Below are positions 34,592 through 45,500 of a stretch of 64,000 nt of DNA, piece by piece. The position numbers were made by a program, and so were the translations under genes. Position 1 is the first letter of the stretch, and every line of letters begins with the position of its first letter. The DNA is from Piezodorus guildinii. Its lineage: Eukaryota; Arthropoda; Insecta; Hemiptera; Pentatomidae. Location of the stretch: the NCBI GenBank assembly GCA_023052935.1, contig CM041294.1:26462641-26526640 (forward strand), read 5' to 3'. The notes under the pieces are model-generated. The model did not search any database. It saw nothing but the letters and a program-made list of their open reading frames with translations, and was not told where the DNA came from.

Positions 34592-35073
34592 ATTTATATT
34601 ATATTTCCCAAAATTGACAGAAACAATAAAAAGTATTTTTAAAATATATGATCACCCAAACATATCATTTGGTCTATATAATAGTAATAAAAATATTTAA
34701 GTAAAATGAAAGATAAAATAGAAAAAATGGATAAGCAAAATGCAAAATACAAAATAGACTGTAAAGATTGTGAAGGCATATATATAGGAGAAACATCTAA
34801 AAACTAAAAACAAGAATATCCCAACATATATCCAATTGTAAAAATATAAAAAACACAAACACAACAGCATTATCATCCCATAGTTTAATAAAACAACACA
34901 AATTTAACTTTGAAAACACAGTAATTTTAGACACATCTCAAAATAATGGAAATAGAAAATTACTAGAAGCAATCTACATTACCAAAAATAATAGCAGGCC
35001 AATAAATTATAAAACAGATACAAAAAACCTAGGAACACATTACACAGATATCATAAATAAGATAAAATTTTAA
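34592..35073 (+). pseudogene. PLE GIY-YIG endonuclease domain, decayed
   Basis: In one frame, FPKLTETIKSIFKIYDHPNI and FGLYNSNKNI match the linker after the PLE reverse transcriptase. After a stop, KYKIDCKDCEGIYIGETSKN follows, with the CxxC pair and the GIY/YIG core. After another stop and a frameshift it continues ALSSHSLIKQHKFNFENT, RKLLEAIYI, INYKTDTKNLGTHYTDII and stops at 35071. These are the conserved features of PLE nucleases: a zinc-finger-like CxxC, an H-x(n)-H region, and the terminal INYKTD. The nuclease would nick DNA to prime reverse transcription. Two stops and one shift make it non-functional. Confidence 0.8.
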
Positions 35074-35406
35074 AATAAATTAAAACAATAGCCCAAGAAT
35101 CATAATTAGGACAAATAATTAATAGAGGTATAAATAAAAAGCACAAGGATTACACAGGAATACTGGAAAGGTACAAAGTTTAAAATAGAAAAATAATGGA
35201 AACAGTGAGCCAATGAACACCAATATGGACAAGTAGCAGTGTGCTATGAGATGGAATGAAGGGTGAAAAGTGATGTAGCAATTATATAATGGAAAAGGAA
35301 TAAGGTAATTAATGTTAGTTAGTTTTAAAATAATTATGACAAATTGCTGAACTTAATTTTTCAAAGACAAACATATAAATAATGTAATTTTATTCACTAA
35401 TGAAAG

Positions 35407-35440
<34 letters not shown>

Positions 35441-35445
35441 TTTCA

Positions 35446-35482
35446 GTCTTGAAAATGGGGAAACAGCCCCGAAACGTCGACT
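35446..35482 (+). ncRNA. hammerhead-like motif (PLE-A terminal repeat)
   Basis: AGTC, TTGAAAA, stem II GGGG-AAACAG-CCCC (with an extra T before), GAAAC, GTC, GACT. Stems I and II are perfect. Same variant core as in the 21 kb palindrome. Confidence 0.5.
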
Positions 35483-35608
35483 AGTATGAAAACTGATAAA
35501 AGGCTTGTGAAATAAAGTGATTGGGTGAGGAATGGAAGGCAGTGTGTGCTTTTTTAAATGTTTATATTAAGAAAACTTCCAAAAAAATTAAAAAAGAAAA
35601 GAAATTAT

Positions 35609-36569
35609 TATTTTCATTTAAAGAATTTTTTTATCAACACGCTATTACGTTTATAAAAACGTAATTTCAGTCCTAAAGGGTGAATCTAACAGTGATTAAG
35701 GATGAGGAAGGTTAATTCATTTTTAATCGCTTTAAGCACTTTTTTTTTTTAATATAAGCTTAACCAACATAATCCTTTCCTTGCCAAGCCCTTTTTATGG
35801 TTCAAATTTTATTAATTACAAATGAAGGTTAAATAAGATTAAATAAGGAATTAATGCCGAGGAGAGGGGTGAGGGGGAAGGATTCATTGCTTTAAAACTC
35901 ATAAAAGCACCCTTCTTTTTTATAATTATTGTTATAGCAATATTAAGATTATGTGCTTACTGCTAAAATGAAGCATTTTCGTAAATGCCATAAGTTCTTA
36001 ATGGTAAATCAGTACAATGGAAGTATTATCAATTAAATATAATTTTTATTAAGTTCAAAATTAAAAATTATTAGAAAACGAACAAAGCAGAAAATTAATT
36101 ACTATAGGTAATTCGACTTCATAATCCCTTTCGAAGCTTTTCAAGATTTCAAGCTTTTAACAGGACACCTAATTAAAAATACCATTCTCATATCAGTTTA
36201 AGTATTTTAATGAATGAAATGGAGAGACCAGTTTGGAAAACTCGCTCATTGCTGTATCTATCTAAAAATTTATATTCATAAATGTAAAATATACAGGAGG
36301 ATGCACCACTGGGTGCTGTCTCCCTCATGCCTAACCATGCCATGTCTCCTTGTTTATAAAATCCCATTTGCTTATTGTAAACATTTCACAGGTGCAAATA
36401 AAATCATTAATGACAAAAAAAAAAATAAAAATAAATGTAAAATATAGACATTATTGCACACTCTACCTCTCGTTTTAGTGAAGTTGGCCTTTTAACCTTG
36501 GAATGCAACAGAAGCAAAATTTAAAAAAATATAACTGTTAAGGAAATGCTGCCTACACATATTAGTCTA
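35609..36569. other. non-coding interval
   Basis: No recognised feature; low-complexity AT sequence. Confidence 0.4.
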
Positions 36570-36905
36570 ATCACCACCGTCTCAAGCCCTCGAGATTAGA
36601 CTTAAAACAATTCCCCACCTAGCTCTCGGACGCTTATCACTGGCCTCATTCCTTTCTGAACCAAATATTTTAAGTAGTACCTTATTCTCGAAAATCTTAA
36701 GTCCTTTCATCCTTTAAAGTAAGCGACCACGTCTCACGACAACATAGATCCGTCGTAATAATGATAGTTTTATAAATTTTAATATCTAAGTTTCTTGACA
36801 GGAGCCGCGTTCTAAGTGATTTCGCTACTCAACAATAATTTCCCGTCTTTGTTTGCTACTTCATTTCCTCTTGAATTTTTTTTTTCTAGTTATTAAAGAA
36901 TCTAA
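36570..36905 (-). pseudogene. RTE-a thumb-region relic
   Basis: Nucleotide-level match to the minus-strand RTE-a copy at 3.4-3.7 kb: 'ccaaatattttaagtagtac', 'cgaaaatcttaag', 'tcctttaaagtaagcgacca', 'aataatgatagttttataaa'. It is too broken by indels to keep a frame. Confidence 0.7.
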
Positions 36906-37156
36906 ATACCTAAAATCACAAAATTTATATACAGGATGTATCATGGTCGAGTTGCCAGAATTCAGGATTGAATTAAAGATATCAAAATAAGAAGAAAAAA
37001 TCCTATGTATCCGGAAATGTGCAGTGCCGAAAATTCACGTTTTCAGGCAATATCAGCTTTAAGTTTATGGCATTAAAGTCGATAAATATTGGTTCCAAGC
37101 AATAAAAACTATTGTAGTAACCTTGGGTCCGGAGAACTCAGTTGAAGTCCTAAATA

Positions 37157-37189
<33 letters not shown>

Positions 37190-37565
37190 CATTTGATCCA
37201 ACAGTACACTTAAAAGTAATCATTGAGAATAGATTTATGAGGGTTGAGAATGTTTAAGGATTATGGATCGCTTATATGCTCTGAGGGGGTGTTAGTAAAT
37301 GAGGATGTGTGTGGGGTTTAATAATGAATTCAGGATCTCGAAATAAATGAAAAATTGTTCAGAGATCAGTGCAGTGTGTTCTCAGAAAATTTCTATCCAC
37401 TATCATTAATACATAAACGGACAAAATAGTTAATAAAGGGTTTTGAAACGTATTAATTAATAAAACACCAATGACTAATGAATATTCTTAAATACGTCTC
37501 TTGAGGAATGCATTAGTGCTCATTCCGTCCTTGGACTTCATTCCTTATTTTAAGATCTTAAAATT
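36906..37565. other. non-coding interval
   Basis: Contains a poly-T run (about 37159-37189). No recognised element. Confidence 0.35.
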
Positions 37566-37573
37566 ACATTTTG

Positions 37574-38661
37574 CGGGTTGTACTGCACAGGAGCCTTTCT
37601 CGACGTAGAACCAGCCTAATAGAGTCTGATACCCAGGACTATTGTACAAACCCCGTAAATTCAAACTCTCTGACAGATCCTTCAAAATAAATCACAATAG
37701 TTTCTGTTCATCCCTTTTTACACAGACTGCTTGTGTTCCTTAAGGCAGTATCCCGGGACCTATTCTTTACACAGTCTATACAGCTGACATCCAAACAAAT
37801 CCTAACACTTTCCTTTCTACCTACGCTAATGACACCTGCGTGTTATCAGTTCATAAAGATCCATTCATTGCCTCGCCATTTATACACTTCAAGCTCACAT
37901 CAAAGACCTAGAATTATAGTGTCAGAACTGGAGTATAATAATGATTCCCATCAAATAACTTTTACCCTTCGTCGTAAACCTTTGACTTCCTGCTCTACAT
38001 TATCCTTTAATATCGCTCAACTAGTTCCTGTTGAACAGATCTGATGCCTAGGACTCCCTCTTGACAAACGCCTAACTTGGAATCCTAACGACTAAAACGA
38101 CAAGAAACTGATTTCCGTTTTAAGCTACTTAAACACTTACTAGACAAACGGTCAAACTTTCCTCTTAACAACAAAAGGCTCATCTACATGACTATTATAA
38201 GACCAATCTGGACTTCGGAGTAGAGCTACGGGACTCAACTAAACCATCAAATTCCCCGCATTAAATCCTTACAATCCGAAATCCTTTGTAAAATCCTCAA
38301 CGCTGCATACTTTGAAAACTAAATAAACTCATCCACAAAGACCTTAATGTTCCCTATGTTAATGATTTGGACCCCAGTTACCCAGACCAGACCAGGTATA
38401 AATCCTTTCATGACAAACTCCATTCTCACTCTAACCCACTAGTTTCAATTTCTACCCCTTCAATTCCTGGTAATCCTCCGAGACGCCTGAAAAGGAGATG
38501 ACCCCGAGACCTTCTAGTTTAAAATATAATGTTTTCAATAGAAAGCTTCTCTACATGTATTTCATGTCCATTGTATTGTATAACTATCACATTTACTTGT
38601 TGTGTTTTTTTTTTTAATACAGTTATAAATATCAATAAAAATGTTAAAAAAAAAAAAAAAA
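37574..38661 (+). mobile_element. Joc1 retrotransposon, 5'-truncated, old
   Basis: ACATTTTG occurs at 37566-37573 and 38662-38669 after the poly-A, a probable short TSD. RT pieces: GLYCTGAFLDVE-like start, the motif B block 'cttaaggcagtatcccggg', motif C changed from YADD to YAND (near 37829), then many stops and deletions. The 3' region and A17 tail are recognisable. Confidence 0.75.
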
Positions 38662-38689
38662 ACATTTTGAGGAGATATGATTAAGGTAT

Positions 38690-39625
38690 TTAATCCCTTT
38701 GAAATCAACCAAAAAAGTTCCTAATCATCAACTTTTACTCAGTCAGCTGGTGTTCCTCAAGACAGTATCCTAGGACCCATTCTTTACATATTCTATACAC
38801 CTGATATCCCAACCCATCCTAACACATTCCTTTCTACCTATGCCGAGACACTTGCGTGCTATCAGTTGTTATTAACTAGTATTGCCTCTCAAACCCTACA
38901 ACCCCACATCAAAGACCTTGAGGCATGGTGTCAGAACTGGAAAATTAAAATCAACTCCAATAAATCCCACCAGATTACCTTTACCCTTAGTCGTAAACCC
39001 ATGATATCCTGCCCTACAGTGTCCTTTAATGATATTTCGCTTGTCCCTGTTTAAGAGATCCGTTATTTAGGTCTCCTACTTGATAAACGTCTTACATGGA
39101 ATCTGCATAGAAGACTAAACAGGCAAGAAACTGCTCGCCAATTTCGGTTACTTCAACATTTACTTGACAGACGCTCTAACCTTTCACTTTACTACAAAAG
39201 ACTAATTTGCATGACAATGACAACGGAGTTGGGGCTACTAAACCATCAAACTCTTCCCGAAATCCTTACAATCCAAAATCCTTAACGCTCCTTACTTTTT
39301 CACCAATAAAATCATCCACAATGACCTTAATGTTCCATATGTTGCTGATTTGGCCTGTACCAGGTATCACTCCTTCCATGAAAAACTCCACTCCCACTCT
39401 AATCCACTAGTTTCGATCCTTGCTTCCAATTCCTGACAATCTGCCGAGGCGTCTGAAAAGAAGATGGCCTCGAGACCTTCTTGTGTAGATTCACTACTAG
39501 AGTGCTGCCAATGGGCAGTTTCTCTTCTTATTTTTTTTTATGTGTTTTATCATTGTAGCATATTTACTTGATGTATGAACATACAGTTGTAAATTTCAAT
39601 GAATAAAATATAAAAAAAAATAAAG
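38690..39625 (+). mobile_element. Joc1 retrotransposon, 5'-truncated, old
   Basis: Starts within INQKSS...FTQSAGVPQDSILGP. Motif C is lost through a one-base deletion (ALCRDT-type reading near 38840). It continues through IASQTLQPHIKDLEAWCQNW (open frame 38866-39054), a stop, LDKRLTWN, a deletion around WTYG, and the 3' region to an A-rich tail near 39615. It lies directly after the previous Joc1 copy in the same orientation. Confidence 0.75.
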
Positions 39626-40211
39626 TGTTTACTCACAGTGGATCGTAGTGTCTCTTAACGTCTTAATATTCAAGCAATTTTCTTTAATATTTTATAAAAA
39701 AATATTAAATCCTGAAACATCCTGCATATAAATTATACAACCAAATAAACATATAATAGTGTATAGAGCATTTTGCAAATTAATTTTAAATAAAATTACT
39801 TATAAACACGATAATGATAGAATACCCTGGACCTCCCACGAACAAAAACTTTGCAGAGGACCGACCGGACAACTAAAGGAGGTAACTTTTCCCTCGGAGG
39901 AGAGGGCTGGCTTAGCCCCTTTTCCCAAAATTTACTGAATGTAATCCCAGGAAGGGGAGAGCAATTTTCCTCACTGTTATTCTCCCTCCTCCGTTGCAAC
40001 AGGTTATTTCCATTTTTCTTCCCTGAAACTTTTCCTTTTATACCCGAGGCAGGATAAAGGGACTGCCCCCTTGGGATGAACCGCATATTGGACATATTTC
40101 ATACCGGCTGAAACACTCCCTAGGAGGAGTAACCTCGTTCACTTTTTGAAAAACTTAGACCTCCTACAAGCTATTTCTGTTTTATGCTCCAAGTGTTCTG
40201 GAATTCTACAA
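39626..40211. other. non-coding interval with GC-richer patch
   Basis: About 39830-40130 has overlapping open frames on both strands without known domains and is single-copy in the window. Confidence 0.35.
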
Positions 40212-40332
40212 ACTAGAAATAATATAAACATTATAATAAAAACAGGTTAAACAGAATATTGCAATATGATATCAAATATTTAGTTGGTTTCTATGCCTTC
40301 CAAAAACAGTTTATTTCAATAAATTTTAAACG

Positions 40333-40369
40333 AGTCAACGTTTCGGGGGCCTTCCCGGTCATCAGGACT
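40333..40369 (-). ncRNA. canonical-core hammerhead ribozyme candidate (PLE-B)
   Basis: Minus strand: AGTC, CTGATGA, stem II GGG-AAGG-CCC (plus flanking C), GAAAC, GTT, GACT. All three invariant parts (CUGAUGA, GAAA, NUH) are present, stem I pairs AGUC with GACU, and stem II is GC-only. There is no room for a normal stem III; ACGU after GAA is self-complementary, so two copies could form stem III together. Hammerheads are known in PLE terminal repeats, where self-cleavage is thought to process RNA. Confidence 0.7.
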
Positions 40370-40531
40370 TACTAAATACATCAATAATTTATCAAATAAC
40401 TTCAAAAGATAACTATTTAAAATACTATATACTAATTAAAAAAATTATCAAAAATATACATAACAATTATTAGGTTCCTTTAATTAAAATGATCCATTTC
40501 ATTTAACTCATTTTATTTTCTTTTTTTTTTC

Positions 40532-40566
40532 TCCCTACGTTTCGGCCCTTTGCCATTCTCAAGGGA
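40532..40566 (-). ncRNA. hammerhead-like motif, PLE-E left arm
   Basis: Minus strand: TCCC, TTGAGAA, stem II TGGC-AAAG-GGCC, GAAAC, GTA, GGGA. Stem I (UCCC/GGGA) and the GUA triplet fit a hammerhead. The first box is the UUGARAA variant shared with PLE-A. Confidence 0.5.
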
Positions 40567-40812
40567 TCTCTTTATATTCCATTATTCACTCTATATAATA
40601 TATAAATATATATTTTGTCATAATTTAGTAAAATAAAATTAAAACTATTACAGGCTGACCAGCCCTGTCCTGGTTGTTATCCACACACAAAGTGGATGAT
40701 AACAACCAGGACAGGGCTGGTCAGCCTGTAATAGTTTTAATTTTATTTTACTAAATTATGGCAAAATATATATTTATATATTATATAGAGTGAATAATGG
40801 AATATAAAGAGA

Positions 40813-40847
40813 TCCCTTGAGAATGGCAAAGGGCCGAAACGTAGGGA
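40813..40847 (+). ncRNA. hammerhead-like motif, PLE-E right arm
   Basis: Mirror copy of the left-arm motif, with the same stems and triplet. Confidence 0.5.
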
Positions 40848-41283
40848 GAAAAAAATAAGAAAATAAAATGAGTTGAATGAAATGGATGATTTTAATTAAA
40901 GGAACCTAATAATACAATTATTCATTCAAACGATTTTTAATTGTAATAAAAATTAATACATAACAATGTTACTTAAACATTATATTTACCTGAATTATTT
41001 AAAAATTAAGATAGTAAAAAAAACGTAATAACTGACCGATATATCAGAAATATGTGACAATTTTTAAATAATCTATACTCGAGTGCGTGATCTTAAAACT
41101 TACAGCCATGGCTATGTTTTTTTACTATCTTAAAATCGGTTTTTAGAAAAAAGTGCACTAAATGATAGAGTAAACCGTATCAAAATCCGCTGTTGTTGAG
41201 AAGGATTTAGCGGAAACCGAGATTAGCGACATCTTTTTAGGCAGAACAGATATAGTACAATCTAATTGATTTTAAATTATTAC

Positions 41284-41297
<14 letters not shown>

Positions 41298-41328
<31 letters not shown>
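41298..41328. repeat. (AT)n microsatellite
   Basis: Alternating AT run after a poly-A tract. Confidence 0.9.
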
Positions 41329-41330
<2 letters not shown>

Positions 41331-41354
41331 TTCTCTCCTTCCGAGTTTTCATTA

Positions 41355-42245
41355 GCTTTTGCAAATATTTAGGCAGACCTAGATAGGATTAGTGATTGGG
41401 CAAACCTGAATAGTCTAAAGCTTAATCCTATGAAAACCCAGGCCATTTTAATCGGTTCCAATTTCCTCCTTAGTTCTATCATCACCCTTCCTTCTCTTTT
41501 GCTTAATAATCACCCTATTACCTTCAGCGCCTCCGTCAAAAACCTTGGCGAAATCCTTGACCAAAACCTATCCTGGAAACCCCATATTGCCCAAATTTTC
41601 AAAAAATCGATAATTACACTAAAACTATTTCAACGGTCCCGTCACCTTCTCCCACAATCCTCCAGGAAGCTTCTAGTGTCCTCTCTTATTTTTCCCCATT
41701 TTAACTATTGTTGTGCGGTATATGGCGGCTTCTCGAAGGTGCTTGAGGGCAGATTGAAACGAATCATGAACTGTTTCATAAGATTTGTCTTCGGTACCTC
41801 TAGACGGTCGCATGTATCCCACCTCTATGACCAGTCAAATTGGCTATTCCCCTCTATTCGAAGGCAATATTTCCTTGGTTCCTTTCTCTATCAAGTCATC
41901 CGCTCCCACCGCCCCTCTTACGTCTATAGTTTCCAGCAATTTAAACCCACAATCCATACTCAGGAAACCAGATCCCGTCCTTCCGACCTCTATACACCTT
42001 CCCATCGAACCAAAAAATATGAATTTTGCTTTTTAGACCGGTCCACTTTTTTCTAGAACACTCTCCCATCATACATCCGTCATGCTCCTTCCCAATCTTC
42101 TATGGCTTTGCCCAAAATCTTTGGTTCTGATTTGTTGACGTCCTGTAATTTTAAATGGGATATCAAAATTTCTTATATTCAATGTTGGGTCCTTTATTAT
42201 TACACGCTATACTCAACTCGGATCTCTCTATCACACATTTCCACT
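41355..42245 (+). pseudogene. CR1-like retrotransposon RT, C-terminal part
   Basis: Reads ADLDRISDWANLNSLKLNP (post-motif C), then MKTQAILIGSNFLLSS, LGEILDQNLSWKPHIAQIFKK, LPQSSRKLLVSSLIFPHFNY, VYGGFSKVLEGRLKRIMN, FIRFVFGTSRRSHVSHLY and ETRSRPSDLYTPSHRTKK. The ADL..WA..N.L.LNP.KT pattern and the RLQRIQN-type helix are typical of the CR1/L2 group. It stops at 42056, but related text continues in other frames. The N-terminal RT and endonuclease are absent. The second copy lies at 44.86 kb. Confidence 0.75.
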
Positions 42246-42284
42246 CGCGTTAAAATTTAATCTTTAAAATTCGGCAACCCGGAT

Positions 42285-42655
42285 TAGGTCCAGATGTTTT
42301 GCAGGCAACCCTATATCAACGTTTTCGCAATAAAACAACGCTTATATTGATATAAAAAAATTTCTATTATCAAGCCGGTGCAGATAACTCACATCGGCAT
42401 ACCTGACTACCGATAGTGTGTCCATGAAAAGATTAAGCAACCCAACGGCTGCACATTCTATACGTTTGATACTTTTAATCAGGGAATAAATTTTCTTATT
42501 ATCATGATGTTGCAAAATTTAATTAAAAATGTTTTTTTTTTAAATAATTAAAAATAGTCCGTCCAGGATTTTTTCAGGCAACCCATTCTTAACATATTTC
42601 CTAATATACTAAATTTGTTATAAAATATTCTATTATCAGCTCGGTGCAGATCGTT
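42285..42655 (+). repeat. imperfect direct repeat of about 110 bases
   Basis: 42287-42400 and 42560-42653 share 'ttttgcaggcaaccc' / 'ttttcaggcaaccc', and 'ctattatcaagccggtgcag' / 'ctattatcagctcggtgcag'. Function unknown. The repeat lies between two LINE fragments. Confidence 0.5.
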
Positions 42656-42665
42656 TCAAGTTCGG

Positions 42666-43130
42666 ATCTTCTGCTATTACATCAAAGCGGAGATGAGGAA
42701 GGAGACGATAGTAAATTGGAACCGTTCCTGGGCTGCTTCACCGAAGTCACCAAGCCTTCATATATTTGTTCCCTTTATCACACACCACAGCTACAAAAAC
42801 ATACTAAGTAACAACTACAAGGTGACACGATTTCTGACTGAACATGGACAAACAAAACAATACTTAAAATGCTTTAACATACTACAAGTTGACAAATGCC
42901 CATACGATAAAGACACACACAACTTTCGACAATTAATACACTAATGTAAACAATTAGACCACATACGAGCTACACTAATACAGAATGTTATACTGGAACA
43001 CGGGATATGGCCAGAAAAAGAACAAAGACTTATGACAAAATTTAAAAATATTTTATAAATTTCATAAAATCAATAGACTTCAATCAACTTAACATATATT
43101 GTAGGAAGGCAGTTGAGGTTTTGTAATCTT
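42666..43130 (+). pseudogene. R1/I-like ORF2 C-terminal fragment
   Basis: TIVNWNRSWAASPKSPSLHI, FVPFI, then VTRFLTEHGQTKQYLKCF, NILQVDKCPYDKDTHNF, stop, CKQLDHIR. The pattern W..SW..S.KG..L, TRFLTGHG...YLKRF and CP..xxTxxHxxxxC is the ORF2 C-terminus of R1-type and relatives. The second knuckle cysteine and the glycine of TGHG are altered, so it is degenerate. Confidence 0.65.
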
Positions 43131-43176
43131 GTTGTGCTTAATGTTTTTATTTTATTTTTCTATTTATTTATTATTT

Positions 43177-44195
43177 AGCAATGTCACCGTGTGGTGGATG
43201 TGGTCTCTTCTGCATGGGAGCGCGGATTGTACTGCACTGAGGCCTTTCTCGACGTTGAACAGGCCTTTGACCGAGTCTGGCACCCGGGTCTGTTGTACAA
43301 ACTCCGTAAATTCCTTCCTCCTACATACTTCCTAATCATCCAGTCCTACCTCTCTGAATGATCCTTCAAAATAAACCACAATAGTTCCTATTCATCTCTC
43401 TTCACCCAGTCTGCTGGGGTTCCTCAAGGCAATAAAAAACTATGGACTAGGACCCATTCTTTACACAGTATATACAGCTGATATTCCAACCCATCCTAAC
43501 ACATTCCTTTCTACCTATGCCGATGACACTTGCGTGTTATCGGTTAATAACGATCCTACAATAGCCTCTCAAACTCTCCAATCCCACATCAGAGACCTTG
43601 AGGTATGGTGTCAGAATTGGAGAATTAAAATCAATTCCAATAAATCCCAACAAATTACCTTTACCCTTCGTCGGAAACCTATGACATCCTGCCCTACAGT
43701 GTACTTTAATGATATTCCGCTTGTCCCGGTTGAACAGATCCGATATTTAGGACTCCTGCTTGACAAACGACTTACATGGAATCCGCATACAAGACTGAAG
43801 AGACAAGAAACTGCACGAAGATTTCGGCTACTCCAACACTTACTAGACAGACGCTCTAACCTTTCACTTAACTACAAAAGACTCATTTACATGACCATCA
43901 TAAGGCCTATCTGGACCTACGGAGTAGAACTTTGGGGCTCTACTAAACCATCAAACTCTTCCCGTATCCAATCCTTACAATCCAAAATCCTTCGCAAAAT
44001 CCTTAACGCTCCTTTGTCACGAATAAAATCATCCACAATGATCTTAATGTTCCATATGTTGCTGATTTGGCCCGTACCAGGTATCACACCTTCCATGAAA
44101 AACTCCACTCCCACTCTAATCCATTAGTTTCAATCCTTGCTTCCTCTTCCATTCCTGATAATCCTCCGAGGTGTCTGAAAAGAAGATGGCCTCGA
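43177..44195 (+). pseudogene. Joc1 reverse transcriptase
   Basis: Starts HRVVDVVSSAWERGLYCTEA, FLDVEQAFDRVWHPGLLYKL (motif A aspartate kept), SYLSE then a stop. AGVPQG is followed by a short insertion replacing SILG. Motif C is intact YADDTCVLS (near 43519). The long open frame 43534-44127 then runs through QTLQSHIRDLEVWCQNW, FTLRRKPMTSCPTV, YLGLLLDKRLTWNPHTRLK, IWTYGVELWGSTKPSNSSR and LQSKILRKILNAP. A small deletion near 44015 shifts frame before the C-terminal RRWPRD. Confidence 0.85.
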
Positions 44196-44339
44196 GATAG
44201 ACTCACTACCAAAGAGTGCTGTCAATGGGCAGTTTCTCTTCATGTTCATTCCATGTGTTATAACATTACAGCATATTTACTTGATGTATTTTTTGTACAG
44301 TTGTAAATTTCATTAAAAATAAAAAATAAATAAAAAACA
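43177..44339 (+). mobile_element. Joc1 retrotransposon, best-preserved copy
   Basis: ATTTATTATTT lies at 43166-43176 and 44340-44350, an 11-base TSD. It ends in an A-rich tail and is 5'-truncated within RT. Confidence 0.85.
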
Positions 44340-44350
44340 ATTTATTATTT

Positions 44351-44859
44351 GTTCAAATCTTGATTTGTATAATTATCATGTTTTAGGTATTTCATCAATT
44401 TACGGTATATACTTATGATATTTTCAATGTGTTATTTCTCATCTCTTTTGTTTTATTTATTGTTTAAAACATTTTAAAATGCTACAAACTTAATAATATT
44501 TGTAAATATAACATAGTAACTCAAAAACTCACATAATATTTTATTTAATGATTATTTGTGTAAAACTAGAATAAAATAATCTAAAAATATTTCGGACGTT
44601 AAAAACAAATAAATCTTTTTCCATCTTAGAAAAATAGAATACATAATATAGATATAATATATCATTGAAAAGCAAACAATTTTAGAAAAAAAGTTAGCTA
44701 CCATTCTAATTTGTAAAATGTAATACAGAGTGACTAAAGGGTATCAACTTTAGCAATTGTAGAAAATAATTTATATTTAAAATAATTTTAGTTTAGGTTT
44801 CTTTAAAGGTTTCCCAGGAAAAGTTTGATTACAAACAGGACATCCGTGATTGTACGAGG
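44351..44859. other. non-coding interval
   Basis: A short RA-like scrap ('atatcattgaaaagcaaac') lies at about 44640-44700. Otherwise nothing recognised. Confidence 0.35.
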
Positions 44860-44861
44860 TT

Positions 44862-45500
44862 CGCGAATTTTTATAAATTTATAAACCTTGGTATCACCAT
44901 TGATCAAACCCTTTCTTGGAAACCCCATATTGCCCATATTTCCCGACGAACGATAAGCACTCTTAAGTTTTTTCATAGCTCCCGGCATCTTCTCCCTCTT
45001 CCAACCCGTAAGCTTCGCGTCTCCTCATTAATATTCCCCCACTTCGATTATTAGTGTGTGTGGTATATGGTGGCCTACCGAAGGTGCTCGAAGACAGACT
45101 CAAGCGTAGTATGAACATGTTCATAAGATTTATCTTCGGCACATCGAAAAGGTCTTCAGTGACCCACTTATACAGCGAGTTGAAGTGGTTCTTACCTGCT
45201 ATACAGAGGAAATATTTTCTCGGATCATACCTTTACCAAATCATAAACTCTCAGCACCCTCCATACATTCACAGCATCCTTAAATTTAAATCCTCAGTCC
45301 ACTCTCTCGAAACTAGATCCCGCCATTCCGACCTTTACATTCCCACCCATAGAACTAAATCTTTTGATCACTTTTTTTTATATCCGTTCCGCAACCCTCT
45401 GGAATTCCCTACTTACTCATATTCGCCATGCTTCTTCCTTCCTCTCATTCAAATCTAACCTTTTCCAACATATTTTTGCATCCCAAACAGATGCAGAACA
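44862..45500 (+). pseudogene. CR1-like RT C-terminal fragment, second copy
   Basis: FYKFINLGITIDQTLSWKPH, RTISTLKFFHSSRHLLPL, VSSLIFPHFDY-stop-CVVYGG, VLEDRLKRSMNMFIRFIFGT, SKRSSVTHLYSELKWFLPAI, SLETRSRHSDLYIPTHRTKS. It aligns throughout with the copy at 41.36-42.06 kb. A single stop splits it. Confidence 0.75.

Larger units (their letters stand above)
34592..35608 (+). mobile_element. PLE-A Penelope-like element, 5'-truncated
   Basis: Contains the C-terminal coding region (34592-35073), a non-coding stretch, and a terminal repeat starting near 35230 ('acaagtagcagtgtgctatg') with a hammerhead-like motif at 35446-35482 and tail 'taagaaaacttcc'. The RT domain is missing. The terminal repeat is the same sequence that forms both arms of the palindrome at 21.16 kb. 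A long poly-A (35411-35438) interrupts it. Confidence 0.8.
40472..40913. mobile_element. PLE-E head-to-head palindrome with TSD
   Basis: Arms of about 210 bases run from TAGGTTCC... to ...GGAACCTAATA. They meet at a short loop near 40686-40697 ('ccacacacaaagtgg'). ACAATTATT is present on both flanks (40463-40471 and 40914-40922). Both arms carry a hammerhead-like motif. No coding sequence of its own was found, and no single-armed copy exists in the window. Confidence 0.7.
40214..41060 (-). mobile_element. PLE-B terminal repeat, interrupted by PLE-E
   Basis: Positions 40214-40471 and 40914-41060 match 52918-53148 plus 53874 onward. Shared text includes 'aaaacaggtt', 'aacgagtcaac', 'ggccttccc' and 'acataacaatgtta'. 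It carries the most canonical hammerhead motif of the window on the minus strand. Confidence 0.65.

Noticed and set aside
39796..40095. Overlapping open frames on both strands
   Set aside because: The length is expected by chance in a GC-richer patch; no domain or splice context could be supported.
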